From contig CAKSQL010000001.1 in the NCBI GenBank assembly GCA_934486735.1, forward strand, positions 62,001-126,000: a stretch of 64,000 nucleotides of DNA, in the 5' to 3' direction. The notes under the pieces are model-generated. The model did no database searches. It was not told the DNA's origin and worked only from the letters and a program-made list of their open reading frames with translations. The stretch comes from an uncultured Clostridia bacterium. Its GTDB lineage: Bacteria > Bacillota > Clostridia > UBA1381. Below are positions 1 through 8,368 of the stretch, one piece after another. Positions within the stretch are counted from its first letter, which is position 1. Each line of letters begins with the position of its first letter. A program made the position numbers and the translations under genes.

Positions 1-307
1 AATCATATCCACGATACAGCGTTTGAACCGCGAAACCGGTCTTACTGTCGTGCTTATAACCCACTACATGGACGAGGCGGCGCGCGCCGATCGGATTGTG
101 GTCATGAACAAAGGCAGCATCGCATTCGACGAAGCTCCGAAAAATGTATTCAGCCATGTTGAGGAGATAAAAAAGATAGGACTCGATGTGCCGCAGGTTA
201 CCGAGCTTTTATACCGTCTCGGCAAAAAATTCGACGGACTGCCGCAGGATATAATCAATGTTGAGGAAGCATCGGAGTTTCTTTTCAATTTACTGAAAGG
301 ACAGTAA
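1..307 (+). CDS. ecfA1: Energy-coupling factor transporter ATP-binding protein EcfA1 (3' part)
   Basis: The reading frame is already open at the left edge, so only the last ~100 residues are seen. They contain the end of an ABC ATPase: the hydrophobic strand TVVLITHYMDEAA with the switch histidine, then RADRIVVMNKGSI and the C-terminal EcfA extension (PKNVFSHVEEIKKIGLDVPQ). In the family this subunit hydrolyses ATP for vitamin uptake by an ECF transporter at the inner face of the membrane. EcfA2 starts 3 bases after its stop and EcfT follows, the usual Firmicutes order, which supports EcfA1 rather than a stand-alone ABC protein. Walker A and the signature motif lie outside the window. Confidence 0.9.
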   Translation, partial: IISTIQRLNRETGLTVVLITHYMDEAARADRIVVMNKGSIAFDEAPKNVFSHVEEIKKIGLDVPQVTELLYRLGKKFDGLPQDIINVEEASEFLFNLLKGQ

Positions 308-310
308 AAA

Positions 311-1171
311 ATGATTAATATAGAACACTTAAATTACGTATATCAGCCGGACATGCCATTTGAGACTGCGGCTCTAACCGATATAAATCTTGAAATCGAA
401 ACCGGGGATTTTGTCGCTTTGATAGGTCATACCGGCTCGGGGAAATCCACGCTTATTCAGCATCTTAACGCCTTGATAAAGCCAACCTCGGGCAGGATTG
501 AAATAGACGGCTGCGACATCACCGCGCCCGATGCCGACATAAAGCTTATCCGAAAGAATGTCGGATTGGTCTTTCAATATCCCGAACATCAGCTTTTTGA
601 GGAGACCGTTTTTAAGGATATCGCTTTCGGTCCGACCAACATGGAACTTTCCGAATCCGAAATCAAGACCTGCGTTTTGTCGGCGGCAGAGTCGGTCGGC
701 ATAGGCGAGGAGCTTTTGGAAAAGTCGCCGTTTGAGCTTTCGGGAGGTCAGAAACGCCGCGTTGCAATTGCGGGTGTTTTGGCAATGAATCCGAAAATTC
801 TGATTCTGGACGAGCCGACCGCGGGACTTGACCCCCACGGCAGGGACGCGATACTCGGATTATTGAAGAAGATATACAGCGAGGACAACAACAAAACCGT
901 TATATTCGTATCGCACAGCATGGAGGATGTGGCGCGGCTTGCAAAGCATGTGATTGTGCTCAGTCATGGCAGAGTTGCAATGAAAGGAACCGTCGGAGAG
1001 GTGTTTTCGCAAAGCAAAAAGCTTGCCGAAACCGGCTTGAAAGTTCCGCAGATAACGAGTCTTGTACACAAGCTGATCGAGCGCGGAATCGATTTGCCCT
1101 CCGACATATATACTATAGACCGCGCAGAAGAAATACTGACAAAAAAATTACGGGAGGTGCGGCATGATTAA
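311..1171 (+). CDS. ecfA2: Energy-coupling factor transporter ATP-binding protein EcfA2
   Basis: This 286-residue ABC ATPase pairs with EcfA1 to power EcfT and exchangeable substrate-binding S components. Visible motifs are Walker A GHTGSGKST (residues 39-47), the Q-loop in VFQYPEHQLF, the signature LSGGQ (143-147), Walker B ILILDEP with catalytic Glu168, and the switch histidine in FVSHSMEDVARL. Length and C-terminal extension fit EcfA2. The gene begins 3 bases after ecfA1 and overlaps ecfT by 8 bases, so the three are translated as a unit. No S component is encoded here, as is normal for group II ECF systems whose S genes are scattered in the genome. Confidence 0.95.
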   Translation: MINIEHLNYVYQPDMPFETAALTDINLEIETGDFVALIGHTGSGKSTLIQHLNALIKPTSGRIEIDGCDITAPDADIKLIRKNVGLVFQYPEHQLFEETVFKDIAFGPTNMELSESEIKTCVLSAAESVGIGEELLEKSPFELSGGQKRRVAIAGVLAMNPKILILDEPTAGLDPHGRDAILGLLKKIYSEDNNKTVIFVSHSMEDVARLAKHVIVLSHGRVAMKGTVGEVFSQSKKLAETGLKVPQITSLVHKLIERGIDLPSDIYTIDRAEEILTKKLREVRHD

Positions 1172-1991
1172 CGATATAACAATCGGGCAGTTTGTAGACA
1201 CCGATTCGCCGATACACAAGCTCGACCCCAGGTGCAAAATCATTTTTCTTTTTGCATATCTGATTTTGCTGTTCTGCGTCAGCTCACCGCTTTGCTACGG
1301 TGTACTAATAATATTCACCGCCGCGGTAATTTTAATAAGCCGCATACCGTTAAAGCTTGTATTCCGCGGCTTAAAGCCGATTTTATATATACTTATATTT
1401 ACGGCTCTGATAAACTTGTTTGTGACCCCGGGCGAAGCGCTTTGGTCATACAAGCTGCCATGGTTTACAATGAAAATCAGCCGCGAGGGTGTGAGAAGCG
1501 CGCTGCTGATGTGCGTGAGACTTCTTCTTTTGGTGACATCGTCATCGCTGCTGACATTTACAACCTCGCCGATGACTCTGACCGACGGTATCGAGCGGCT
1601 TTTGCGTCCGCTTTCCGCAATAAAAGTCCCGGCGCACGAAATAGCGATGATGATGACAATCGCGCTGAGATTTATACCCACGCTTACCGAGGAAACCGAC
1701 AAAATTATGAAAGCGCAGACTGCGCGCGGCGCGGACTTTGAAAGCGGAAATATGATCCGCCGCGTAAAAGCAATGCTGCCGCTTTTGGTACCGCTTTTCA
1801 TCAGCGCATTCAGACGCGCGGACGACCTTGCCGAGGCTATGGACGCAAGGTGCTATCATGGCGGAATCAACCGCACGAGAATGAAAGAAATACGTTTTTC
1901 GCGGCGGGATCTTGTCGCGGCGATAGTATTTGTGATTCTTGCCGCGATGATTATCACGGTTCAAAATATAACACTTATCCCCGGACGGTGA
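1164..1991 (+). CDS. ecfT: Energy-coupling factor transporter transmembrane protein EcfT
   Basis: This 275-residue integral membrane protein links the ATPases to the S component. The sequence has several hydrophobic segments (about residues 27-65, 75-95, 110-130 and 245-265). It also has the two Ala-Arg-Gly type coupling motifs of the family: AQTARGADFE and AMDARCYHGG, the latter with Cys in place of the usual Gly. These coupling helices dock on EcfA. The ATG at 1164 follows GGGAGGTG and overlaps ecfA2 by 8 bases. The C-terminus ends just before truA. Confidence 0.93.
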   Translation: MINDITIGQFVDTDSPIHKLDPRCKIIFLFAYLILLFCVSSPLCYGVLIIFTAAVILISRIPLKLVFRGLKPILYILIFTALINLFVTPGEALWSYKLPWFTMKISREGVRSALLMCVRLLLLVTSSSLLTFTTSPMTLTDGIERLLRPLSAIKVPAHEIAMMMTIALRFIPTLTEETDKIMKAQTARGADFESGNMIRRVKAMLPLLVPLFISAFRRADDLAEAMDARCYHGGINRTRMKEIRFSRRDLVAAIVFVILAAMIITVQNITLIPGR

Positions 1992-1996
1992 TTTTT

Positions 1997-2737
1997 TTGA
2001 GAAATATAAAACTGACAATTAAATTCGACGGCTCGGCATACCACGGCTGGCAAAGGCAAAAAAATGCCGTCACCGTTCAGGAAACGGCGGAAAATGCGCT
2101 TTCGAGAGCAATCGGCTCAAAGATAACGCTCATCGGGTGCAGCCGAACCGACGCAGGTGTGCATGCACGCGAATTTGTATGCAATTTCGAATCGGACACG
2201 AATATCCCGGCGGAGAGACTTCCTTATGCCATGAACACCTATCTGCCGAACGATATAGTCTGCGTTTCGGCAGAGGATGCGCCCCCGGATTTTAACGCAA
2301 TAACCTCCGCGCTCGGGAAACGCTACACATATTATATATGCAATTCACAGTTTCCCGATGTTTTTTCCCATTCGTGGCACTACCGCCACAAGCTTGACAT
2401 TGCCGCAATGCAAAGCGCGGCAGCTGCCTTTTTGGGAACTCATGACTTTTTGGGCTTTGCCGCTGCCGGTTTTACGGTCAAGTCCACAATACGCACAATT
2501 CACTCGCTAAGAGTGGAAAAGACCGGCGACATGATTTCGATTGATGTAACCGGTGACGGTTTTTTATATAACATGGTCAGAATAATAGCCGGGACGCTGG
2601 TATTTGTCGGCGCAGGCAAGCTTTCGGCAGAGGATATGCCGGACATAATAGCCTCGCGCGACAGAACTCGCGCAGGGATTACCGCGCCGTCCGACGGATT
2701 ATTTTTATCGGAGGTTTACTATGAAAAAGAAATATAG
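1997..2737 (+). CDS. truA: tRNA pseudouridine(38-40) synthase TruA
   Basis: This enzyme converts uridines 38-40 of the tRNA anticodon arm to pseudouridine. The start is taken as the TTG at 1997, which gives the canonical N-terminus MRNIKLTIKFDGSAYHGWQR; the frame is open further upstream but that part overlaps ecfT and is not TruA-like. The catalytic aspartate is Asp52 in GCSRTDAGVHA, and the C-terminal DGFLYNMVRIIAGTL motif is intact. At 246 residues it has the family length. Its 3' end overlaps the next gene by 17 bases, and placement after ecfT is the usual arrangement. Confidence 0.93.
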   Translation: MRNIKLTIKFDGSAYHGWQRQKNAVTVQETAENALSRAIGSKITLIGCSRTDAGVHAREFVCNFESDTNIPAERLPYAMNTYLPNDIVCVSAEDAPPDFNAITSALGKRYTYYICNSQFPDVFSHSWHYRHKLDIAAMQSAAAAFLGTHDFLGFAAAGFTVKSTIRTIHSLRVEKTGDMISIDVTGDGFLYNMVRIIAGTLVFVGAGKLSAEDMPDIIASRDRTRAGITAPSDGLFLSEVYYEKEI

Positions 2738-4001
2738 TGTTTTATTATTGATTTTTATATTGCTGCTGGCAGGCTGCTTTACCATATCCGCCTCTGGCAT
2801 AAAGATACCCTATCTTGAAAACTACGGAGCCAACTTCCGCAGGAATGTCAAGGGTATAACTGACAGACTCGGTCTGAATCTGCCGCAGCCTGTCAACGAT
2901 TTTCTGAGCAAAACCCCCGAGCCGCTTTCGACCGAGGAAAAGCTCGCAATTATTGAAAAAATGGAAAGCGAGCAGGCGGAGGCTTACGCAACTCCCACTC
3001 CCGACATTCCTGCAAAAAACGAAATGCCGATTAATGCAACCTCCAGGATAATCGCACAAAAGGACGCATATGCCGCAGCCTATGCAAGCTACGAGGGCAA
3101 GCTGCTCTGCGCCATAGATACAACTCTCACCTGCTACAGTCCCGACGGCGGCGAAGCCTGGAAAGCGGATGTTCAGATATCAAATCCTATTCTCAAAACC
3201 GCCGGCAGCTATATTATGCTCGCTGAAAAAGGCTCGTCAAAGCTATATCTTTTCCGCGGCAAAAAAAAGCTGTGGGAATTTTCGAACGAAAATCCGATAA
3301 TATCCGCCGATGTATCGGAAAACGGCGATGTTGTAATCACATCGGACAAGGCTCACAGCAAGGGAGTTGTGACGGTGTTCAACCGCAAGGGCGAGACGGT
3401 GTTCCAGTGGAACTCCGGCAAATACGAAGTGCTGGACGCTGACATTTCCCCGGCATCGAGACATTTGGCGGTATCGCTTTTAAATACCGAAAGCGGAGCC
3501 GATACCAAGCTTTCTTTCTTCAATATGAAGGAATCCGAAAGCTTTAATTCCGCAGCTATTGCCGACAGCATTGTATTCGATGTAGAATTTTGCGGCGAAA
3601 CCTTAAATGCAATCGCCGACAACAAAATAATCGGTCTCGACGCGGACGGAAATGTTCAATGGACAAAGGACTTTGAAAACAAGACCCTGCACCGCTACAG
3701 TGTTGAGGACAGCGGCTACAAGGTCTGCGTGTTCGACAGCAACAACGTATCCGAGATAAATGTCATCTCCGCGCGCGGGGGCGACAAGTCAAGCTTTGAA
3801 TCGCAGGCTTTCCCGGATAACATATGCATATCCGACGGATATCTGCTCTACAACAACGACCGCACGCTTATATTCTCGTCGCTCTCGGGCAAGAATCCGA
3901 AAAAATACAACTGCACGCGCGATATATACAAGCTGTTCATACTCGATGCAAACAATCTGCTTGTTGTTTACAATTCAAGCCTTGAATTTATACACATATG
4001 A
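2721..4001 (+). CDS. Putative lipoprotein with beta-propeller (WD40/PQQ-like) repeats
   Basis: This is a 426-residue exported protein. The N-terminus is a hydrophobic signal with a lipobox-like LLAGC ending near Cys19, so membrane anchoring by lipidation is plausible. After a linker rich in Glu, Pro and Thr (about 70-100) there are repeated beta-strand blocks such as LLCAIDTTLTCYSPDGGEAW and SENGDVVITSDKAHSKGVV, typical of a propeller fold (about 115-425). GGAGG at 2710-2714 gives the ATG at 2721, inside the end of truA. The function is unknown. Coupling to truA and a CvpA-like gene suggests a shared mRNA rather than a shared task. Confidence 0.7.
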   Translation: MKKKYSVLLLIFILLLAGCFTISASGIKIPYLENYGANFRRNVKGITDRLGLNLPQPVNDFLSKTPEPLSTEEKLAIIEKMESEQAEAYATPTPDIPAKNEMPINATSRIIAQKDAYAAAYASYEGKLLCAIDTTLTCYSPDGGEAWKADVQISNPILKTAGSYIMLAEKGSSKLYLFRGKKKLWEFSNENPIISADVSENGDVVITSDKAHSKGVVTVFNRKGETVFQWNSGKYEVLDADISPASRHLAVSLLNTESGADTKLSFFNMKESESFNSAAIADSIVFDVEFCGETLNAIADNKIIGLDADGNVQWTKDFENKTLHRYSVEDSGYKVCVFDSNNVSEINVISARGGDKSSFESQAFPDNICISDGYLLYNNDRTLIFSSLSGKNPKKYNCTRDIYKLFILDANNLLVVYNSSLEFIHI

Positions 4002-4024
4002 TTTATAAGAGGGGATGATTACAC

Positions 4025-4723
4025 ATGTGGCTTATCGCCGATTTGGGATTGATTTTGCTAATCGCCGTCTTTGGGCGGCTGTCAATGAAAAAGGGATTTT
4101 TAAAATCCTCCTACAGCGGCGTGTCCGGCTTTGTTGCGCTTGTTTTGGTCTTTAACCTGCACGCTCCGTTTCAAGTATATCTCGAACATTCCTATGTCGG
4201 CGACACCGTCCGCGAAAAGATACGCATGAATGTGGCGAAGTCGATTTCCGAAAGCGAGGAAAAAGATTCTGCCGATTCGGACGACGAAACGCAGGAAATT
4301 ATAGAAGGACTTATGCTCCCCAAATTCATGACATCATGGATTTCGGACACTATCCAAACTCAAAAGGAAAGCTATTCGAGCCTTAAAGCGGATCTGACCG
4401 ACGGGATTACCGATATGGTTTTTCCTATGGTTATGCAGATACTTTCGGCGCTGTTTCTTTATCTCATAATCCGCATCGGGCTTTGGATATTTTTCTGCAT
4501 TTTGAAATTATTTGCGGAGCTGCCGCTGCTCGGCGCATTGGATCGTGCTTTGGGTGCGGCAATCGGCGGCATAAACGCAGTTTTGATTATCTACATAGCC
4601 GCTGCGCTGCTTATGCTGCTCACCCCTGCCGAACAGGCTCCGAGCCTCGAAGCCGGCATAAACTCCACATTTATATTTAAGTATTTTTACTATAACAATC
4701 TGCTCACAAATATATTTTTTTAA
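4025..4723 (+). CDS. CvpA-family membrane protein
   Basis: This 232-residue protein has about four membrane segments: near residues 5-20, 27-45, 136-160 and 175-205. A charged, Asp/Glu-rich extracytoplasmic or cytoplasmic loop (about 65-100) separates the two pairs. The Gly-rich segment LDRALGAAIGGINAVLIIYI matches the conserved C-terminal part of CvpA (colicin V production) proteins. The start follows GAGGGG. It lies 23 bases after the propeller gene and 17 bases before ilvD. Family members affect envelope integrity, but the biochemical role is not established. Confidence 0.65.
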   Translation: MWLIADLGLILLIAVFGRLSMKKGFLKSSYSGVSGFVALVLVFNLHAPFQVYLEHSYVGDTVREKIRMNVAKSISESEEKDSADSDDETQEIIEGLMLPKFMTSWISDTIQTQKESYSSLKADLTDGITDMVFPMVMQILSALFLYLIIRIGLWIFFCILKLFAELPLLGALDRALGAAIGGINAVLIIYIAAALLMLLTPAEQAPSLEAGINSTFIFKYFYYNNLLTNIFF

Positions 4724-4740
4724 TATCGGAGGAATGACAA

Positions 4741-6399
4741 ATGTACAGTAATATCGTAAAAAAAGGCATTGAAAAAACCGCGCACCGCTCTCTTTTAAAG
4801 GCTCTCGGTCTGACAGACGAGGAAATCAGCCGTCCATTTATCGGCGTGGTATCGGCAAAAAACGAAATTATCCCGGGACATATGAATCTTGACAAGATAG
4901 CCGAGGCTGCGAAGTCGGGCATTCGTCTTGCCGGCGGAACTCCGTTTGAATATCCGGCAATCGGAATATGCGACGGAATCGCAATGGGGCATGTGGGAAT
5001 GAAGTATTCCCTTGCATCGCGCGAGCTTATCGCCGACAGTATAGAATCGATGACAATCGCACATGGCTTTGATGCGCTTGTGCTGATTCCGAACTGCGAC
5101 AAGATTGTTCCCGCAATGCTTATGGCTGCCGCAAGGCTGAACATCCCGGCAATCGTTATAAGCGGAGGTCCGATGCTCTCGGTAAATTACAAAGGCAAAT
5201 GGCGCGATTTGAATACGAATTTTGAAGCGGTCGGCTCTTTCAAGGCAGGCAAAATCAGTGAGGACGAAGTGCGCGAATTTGAAAATATGTCATGTCCCAC
5301 CTGCGGCAGCTGCTCGGGCATGTTCACTGCCAATTCGATGAACTGCCTTGCCGAGGTTTTGGGAATGGCTCTGCCGGGCAACGGCACGGTTCCGGCAGTA
5401 TACTCGGAGAGAATCCGTCTTGCAAAAGAAAGCGGAATGAGAATAATGCAGCTTTTGAAGGACAACATACGACCGCGCGATATAATGACGGCAGATGCCT
5501 TTTACAACGCGCTCCGCGTTGATATGGCTCTCGGCTGCTCCACAAATTCTATGCTGCATTTACCCGCAATCGCGCATGAGGCAGGCGTATCTTTAAATCT
5601 TGACATGGCAAACGAGATATCTCAAAAGACTCCGAACCTCTGTCATCTTGCTCCGGCAGGACATCATCACGTCCAGGATTTATATGCAGCCGGCGGAATC
5701 CCGGCACTTATGCACGAATTAAAACCGCTTTTAAAATGCGATATCATGACGGTCACAGGCAAAACCGTCGCACAAAACATTGAAAACTGCGAAATCTCCG
5801 ACCACGACGTGATTCGCCCCCTCTCCAATCCATACTCGCCCACCGGCGGAATAGCGGTTTTAAAGGGCAATCTTGCCCCGGACGGCGCAGTTGTAAAGCG
5901 CAGCGCCGTAGCACCCGAGATGCTCTCGCACACAGGTCCGGCAAAAGTTTACGACAGCGAGGACGCCGCAATAGAAGCGATATACAACGGCGATATAAAA
6001 AAAGGCGACGTTATCATTATCAGATACGAAGGTCCTAAGGGCGGCCCGGGCATGCGCGAAATGCTCTCCCCCACCTCGGCAATATGCGGAATGGGACTTG
6101 ACAAGGACGTGGCTCTTATAACCGACGGACGCTTTTCGGGTGCAACCCGAGGCGCGGCAATCGGGCATGTGTCGCCCGAGGCTATGGAGGACGGACCTAT
6201 CGCCTTGGTTCAAAACGGCGATATGATTGAAATAGACATCAATGCATGCCGCCTGAACATTTTGGCGGCAGACGATGAATTGAACCGCCGCCGCGAAAAG
6301 CTTGTAAAGCCCGAGCCGAAAATAAAGACCGGATACTTAAGACGCTATTCGCACCTGGTATCGTCAGGCATGACAGGAGCGGTTCTGAAAAACGACTGA
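4741..6399 (+). CDS. ilvD: Dihydroxy-acid dehydratase
   Basis: IlvD dehydrates 2,3-dihydroxy-3-methyl-acids to the keto acids of valine, isoleucine and leucine synthesis. The 552-residue protein has the family motifs CDGIAMGHVGM (from Cys77), PNCDKIVPAML (Cys119, Lys121) and SCPTCGSCSGMFTANSMNC (Cys184-Cys190), plus DGRFSGATRGAAIGHVSPEA near the C-terminus. These hold the iron-sulphur cluster and Mg site. The segment IIPGH replaces the IxPCN of [2Fe-2S] enzymes, so an oxygen-sensitive [4Fe-4S] type is likely, fitting an anaerobe. The start follows CGGAGGAATG. No other ilv genes are adjacent. Confidence 0.96.
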   Translation: MYSNIVKKGIEKTAHRSLLKALGLTDEEISRPFIGVVSAKNEIIPGHMNLDKIAEAAKSGIRLAGGTPFEYPAIGICDGIAMGHVGMKYSLASRELIADSIESMTIAHGFDALVLIPNCDKIVPAMLMAAARLNIPAIVISGGPMLSVNYKGKWRDLNTNFEAVGSFKAGKISEDEVREFENMSCPTCGSCSGMFTANSMNCLAEVLGMALPGNGTVPAVYSERIRLAKESGMRIMQLLKDNIRPRDIMTADAFYNALRVDMALGCSTNSMLHLPAIAHEAGVSLNLDMANEISQKTPNLCHLAPAGHHHVQDLYAAGGIPALMHELKPLLKCDIMTVTGKTVAQNIENCEISDHDVIRPLSNPYSPTGGIAVLKGNLAPDGAVVKRSAVAPEMLSHTGPAKVYDSEDAAIEAIYNGDIKKGDVIIIRYEGPKGGPGMREMLSPTSAICGMGLDKDVALITDGRFSGATRGAAIGHVSPEAMEDGPIALVQNGDMIEIDINACRLNILAADDELNRRREKLVKPEPKIKTGYLRRYSHLVSSGMTGAVLKND

Positions 6400-6497
6400 C
6401 ACCTCGCTTTATGCCCAATACTCACCTTCAAAACAAGAATTATTTCGGTAATTTAAAAAAAATTTAAAAAATAGGTAAAAAACACTTGATTTTTTCT

Positions 6498-6527
6498 TTG
6501 ACTTATGTTAAAATATATAAGTATTAT
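6498..6527 (+). promoter_or_regulatory. Promoter for rpsT
   Basis: TTGACT at 6498-6503 and TATTAT at 6522-6527 with 18 bases between form a sigma-70/SigA-type promoter. An overlapping alternative is TTGATT at 6487 with TAAAAT at 6509. It lies in an AT-rich gap after ilvD and immediately before the rpsT ribosome site, so rpsT is probably transcribed on its own. Confidence 0.5.
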
Positions 6528-6553
6528 GTATTAAATTTATGGAGGTGATTTCT

Positions 6554-6820
6554 GTGCCTAATATCAAATCAGCAAAAAAGCGCGTAAAGGTTATCGAAAA
6601 AAAGACTTTGATTAACCAAACGCACAAGACAGCTTTGAAAACTGCCATAAAGAAATTTGAGACAGCTGTTGAGAAAAAAGATACAGCCAATGCTAAAACT
6701 TACTTTAATGATGCAGTTAAGAAATTAGACCAGGGCGTAAATCAGGGCATTATTCACAAGAACAATGCTGCAAGAAAGAAGTCTCAGTTAGCTTTGAAGC
6801 TTGCTAAGATAGACGCGTAA
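6554..6820 (+). CDS. rpsT: 30S ribosomal protein S20
   Basis: This small basic protein of 88 residues binds 16S rRNA in the 30S subunit. The N-terminus MPNIKSAKKRVKVIEKK and the C-terminal IIHKNNAARKKSQLALKL are diagnostic. The GTG at 6554 is preferred over any upstream start because GGAGGTGAT (6541-6549) sits 4 bases before it. The gene has its own promoter and a strong terminator, so it is monocistronic. Confidence 0.96.
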   Translation: MPNIKSAKKRVKVIEKKTLINQTHKTALKTAIKKFETAVEKKDTANAKTYFNDAVKKLDQGVNQGIIHKNNAARKKSQLALKLAKIDA

Positions 6821-6832
6821 AAAAACAAAATG

Positions 6833-6873
6833 AACGGGTTTTTGCAATGTTTTGCAAAAATCCGTTTTTTTTT
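6833..6873 (+). terminator. Intrinsic terminator after rpsT
   Basis: Inverted repeat AACGGGTTTTTGCAA / TTGCAAAAATCCGTT with a 4-base loop and one G-U pair, followed by a run of eight T. It starts 12 bases after the rpsT stop. Confidence 0.9.
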
Positions 6874-6965
6874 GCAGCCGGCTATATTCGATTTACAAAA
6901 AGACAATGTTTAAATAAGATTCAACTCTGTCAAAATGCCGCATTTTGGACTTTTGCAATGCATTT

Positions 6966-7634
6966 TTAAGCATTATTCATTCCTTTCAGCATTTTCGTTG
7001 CATAATATGAATCGATTTCTTCCCAGTTAAAACTCTTATATTTCACGCCGCTCTCGGCAAGTGCCTTATAAATCGTGTCATAAGTATCCATCGGAACACG
7101 CGAGGTATAGCACATACCGTCCGACGAATCTTGAATAAAAAACTCGATTTCCTTATCGTCACGCTTGCCGAACACAACCGTTCTGTGCTCCGCCTTATCC
7201 TGCTCCTGCGACAAAATCAAAAGCTTGATAAGCTCTGTCACCTTATCCTGAAGCCCGTTATCAAAAACCAAAATCGTCTCCAACAGGTGATTGTAGTCGG
7301 TGATAAATCTCAGATTATATCCCTCATAATTTTCAAGCTCGCCCGATTTTCTCGAATTTTCCCTAAGGTCGCACAATAGGCGCTCCTTTATCTTTTCATC
7401 ATTGCATGGAGTGAAAGATATCAATAACTTCTTATCCTCATCGTGATATAAAAGCGGCTCGGGCAAAAGGGCGGTCTGTCCGCAGATATCGCAATGCAGC
7501 ATATTTATTTTTCCCGAAAGCAGGTCTTTTTTCAAATCCGGGCTGTCCGAGACAGTGATTGAACTCCAGACGCATATCTCATGAAGCTGACCGCATTTGG
7601 GGCATTTTACCGATTGTTTTGAATTTATACTCAA
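6966..7634 (-). CDS. CpXC-domain protein
   Basis: The protein has a Cys-rich N-terminal CpXC domain: CPKCGQ near residues 12-17, then LHCDICGQ about 45 residues later, giving two CxxC knuckles probably binding zinc. A further 150 residues of mixed alpha/beta sequence follow. The frame is open to 7700, but a perfect promoter (7672-7700) lies inside that extension. The start is therefore placed at the TTG at 7634, 12 bases after AGGA, giving 222 residues. The gene is alone and points against its neighbours. CpXC proteins are widespread in Firmicutes with no assigned activity. Confidence 0.7.
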   Translation of the reverse strand: MSINSKQSVKCPKCGQLHEICVWSSITVSDSPDLKKDLLSGKINMLHCDICGQTALLPEPLLYHDEDKKLLISFTPCNDEKIKERLLCDLRENSRKSGELENYEGYNLRFITDYNHLLETILVFDNGLQDKVTELIKLLILSQEQDKAEHRTVVFGKRDDKEIEFFIQDSSDGMCYTSRVPMDTYDTIYKALAESGVKYKSFNWEEIDSYYATKMLKGMNNA

Positions 7635-7671
7635 TTTATTATTCAATCCTTTCCAAGCTTTGTCTGATATA

Positions 7672-7700
7672 ATTATACTATAAATCCGAGATAATATCAA
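7672..7700 (-). promoter_or_regulatory. Promoter for the CpXC-domain gene
   Basis: On the minus strand TTGATA (7700-7695) and TATAAT (7677-7672) are separated by exactly 17 bases. The -10 box is about 38 bases upstream of the chosen start codon, which rules out translation from the upstream in-frame TTG. Confidence 0.8.
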
Positions 7701-7819
7701 GTCTTTAATTCATTTCCTTTTTTATCCGACAAAGTTTTATAACTGTAACAATTTAATGTTGTTTTTTTGAAACTTTTTTGGAAAAATGTCACTAATTATA
7801 TATTTTTTCGAAAAAACTA

Positions 7820-7848
7820 TTGACATTTTAAATCTATAAGAGTATAAT
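7820..7848 (+). promoter_or_regulatory. Consensus promoter for glnK-amt
   Basis: TTGACA at 7820-7825 and TATAAT at 7843-7848, spacing 17: a full consensus SigA promoter. The start codon of glnK is 127 bases after the -10 box, leaving a long leader. Confidence 0.92.
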
Positions 7849-7860
7849 AAACTCAAAATT

Positions 7861-7929
7861 AAGAACGAAACACAAAGGCGTGTTTACGAGAATGATATTC
7901 TTGTGAATGCGTCTTTTTATTTTGTTCTT
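7861..7929 (+). promoter_or_regulatory. Leader hairpin before glnK, candidate attenuator with ANTAR-type loop
   Basis: Bases 7861-7893 pair with 7897-7929 in one continuous 33-bp hairpin. It has a GAT loop, two mismatches and several G-U pairs. The 3' arm contains CGTCTTTTTATTTTG, which resembles a terminator tail. An alternative hairpin, AAACAC (7868-7873) with GTGTTT (7880-7885), displays the six-base loop AAAGGC. That loop has A at position 1 and G at position 4, the pattern described for RNA targets of ANTAR antiterminators that control nitrogen genes in Clostridia. The two folds are mutually exclusive. The function is inferred from the fold and the genes downstream. Confidence 0.55.
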
Positions 7930-7974
7930 GATATTTAAAAAAATTTTATGCGAAAAGCGGAAGGAGTGTTTATC

Positions 7975-8325
7975 ATGCCGGAGATGAATAAGGTAGAAAT
8001 CATTACAAGGCAGAGCAAGCTGGAGGAATTAAAAACAGCTTTGAACGAAATAGGAATTACCGGAATGACGGTAACAAATGTCCTGGGTTACGGAACTCAG
8101 AAGGGGCAGAAGCACAAGTACAGAGGCGTTGATTACAGCGTGGATTTGCTTCCGAAGGTAAAAGTTGAAATGGTTGTCTGTACCGTTCCTGTACAATCGG
8201 TTATAGACACCGCGATCAAGGTGCTTCGCACCGGCGAAATCGGTGACGGCAAAATATTTGTTTCACCGGTCAGCAAGGTTATCAAGGTCAGAACCGGAGA
8301 AGAAGACAAAGAAGCTTTGCTTTAA
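7975..8325 (+). CDS. glnK: Nitrogen regulatory protein P-II (GlnK type)
   Basis: This 116-residue PII protein senses 2-oxoglutarate and ATP/ADP and, next to amt, most likely gates the ammonium channel. The T-loop GTQKGQKHKYRGVDYSVDLLP is intact; Tyr54 corresponds to the Tyr51 uridylylation site of the enterobacterial proteins. The C-terminal signature GEIGDGKIFVSPV is present. The ATG at 7975 is chosen because AAGGAG lies at 7961-7966. An in-frame ATG at 7948 has no ribosome site. The amt start is 44 bases downstream, so the two form an operon under the promoter at 7820. Confidence 0.93.
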   Translation: MPEMNKVEIITRQSKLEELKTALNEIGITGMTVTNVLGYGTQKGQKHKYRGVDYSVDLLPKVKVEMVVCTVPVQSVIDTAIKVLRTGEIGDGKIFVSPVSKVIKVRTGEEDKEALL

Positions 8326-8368
8326 AAAAATTCGCAAAATGTTGTACTCATAAGAAAGGATGGTTATT

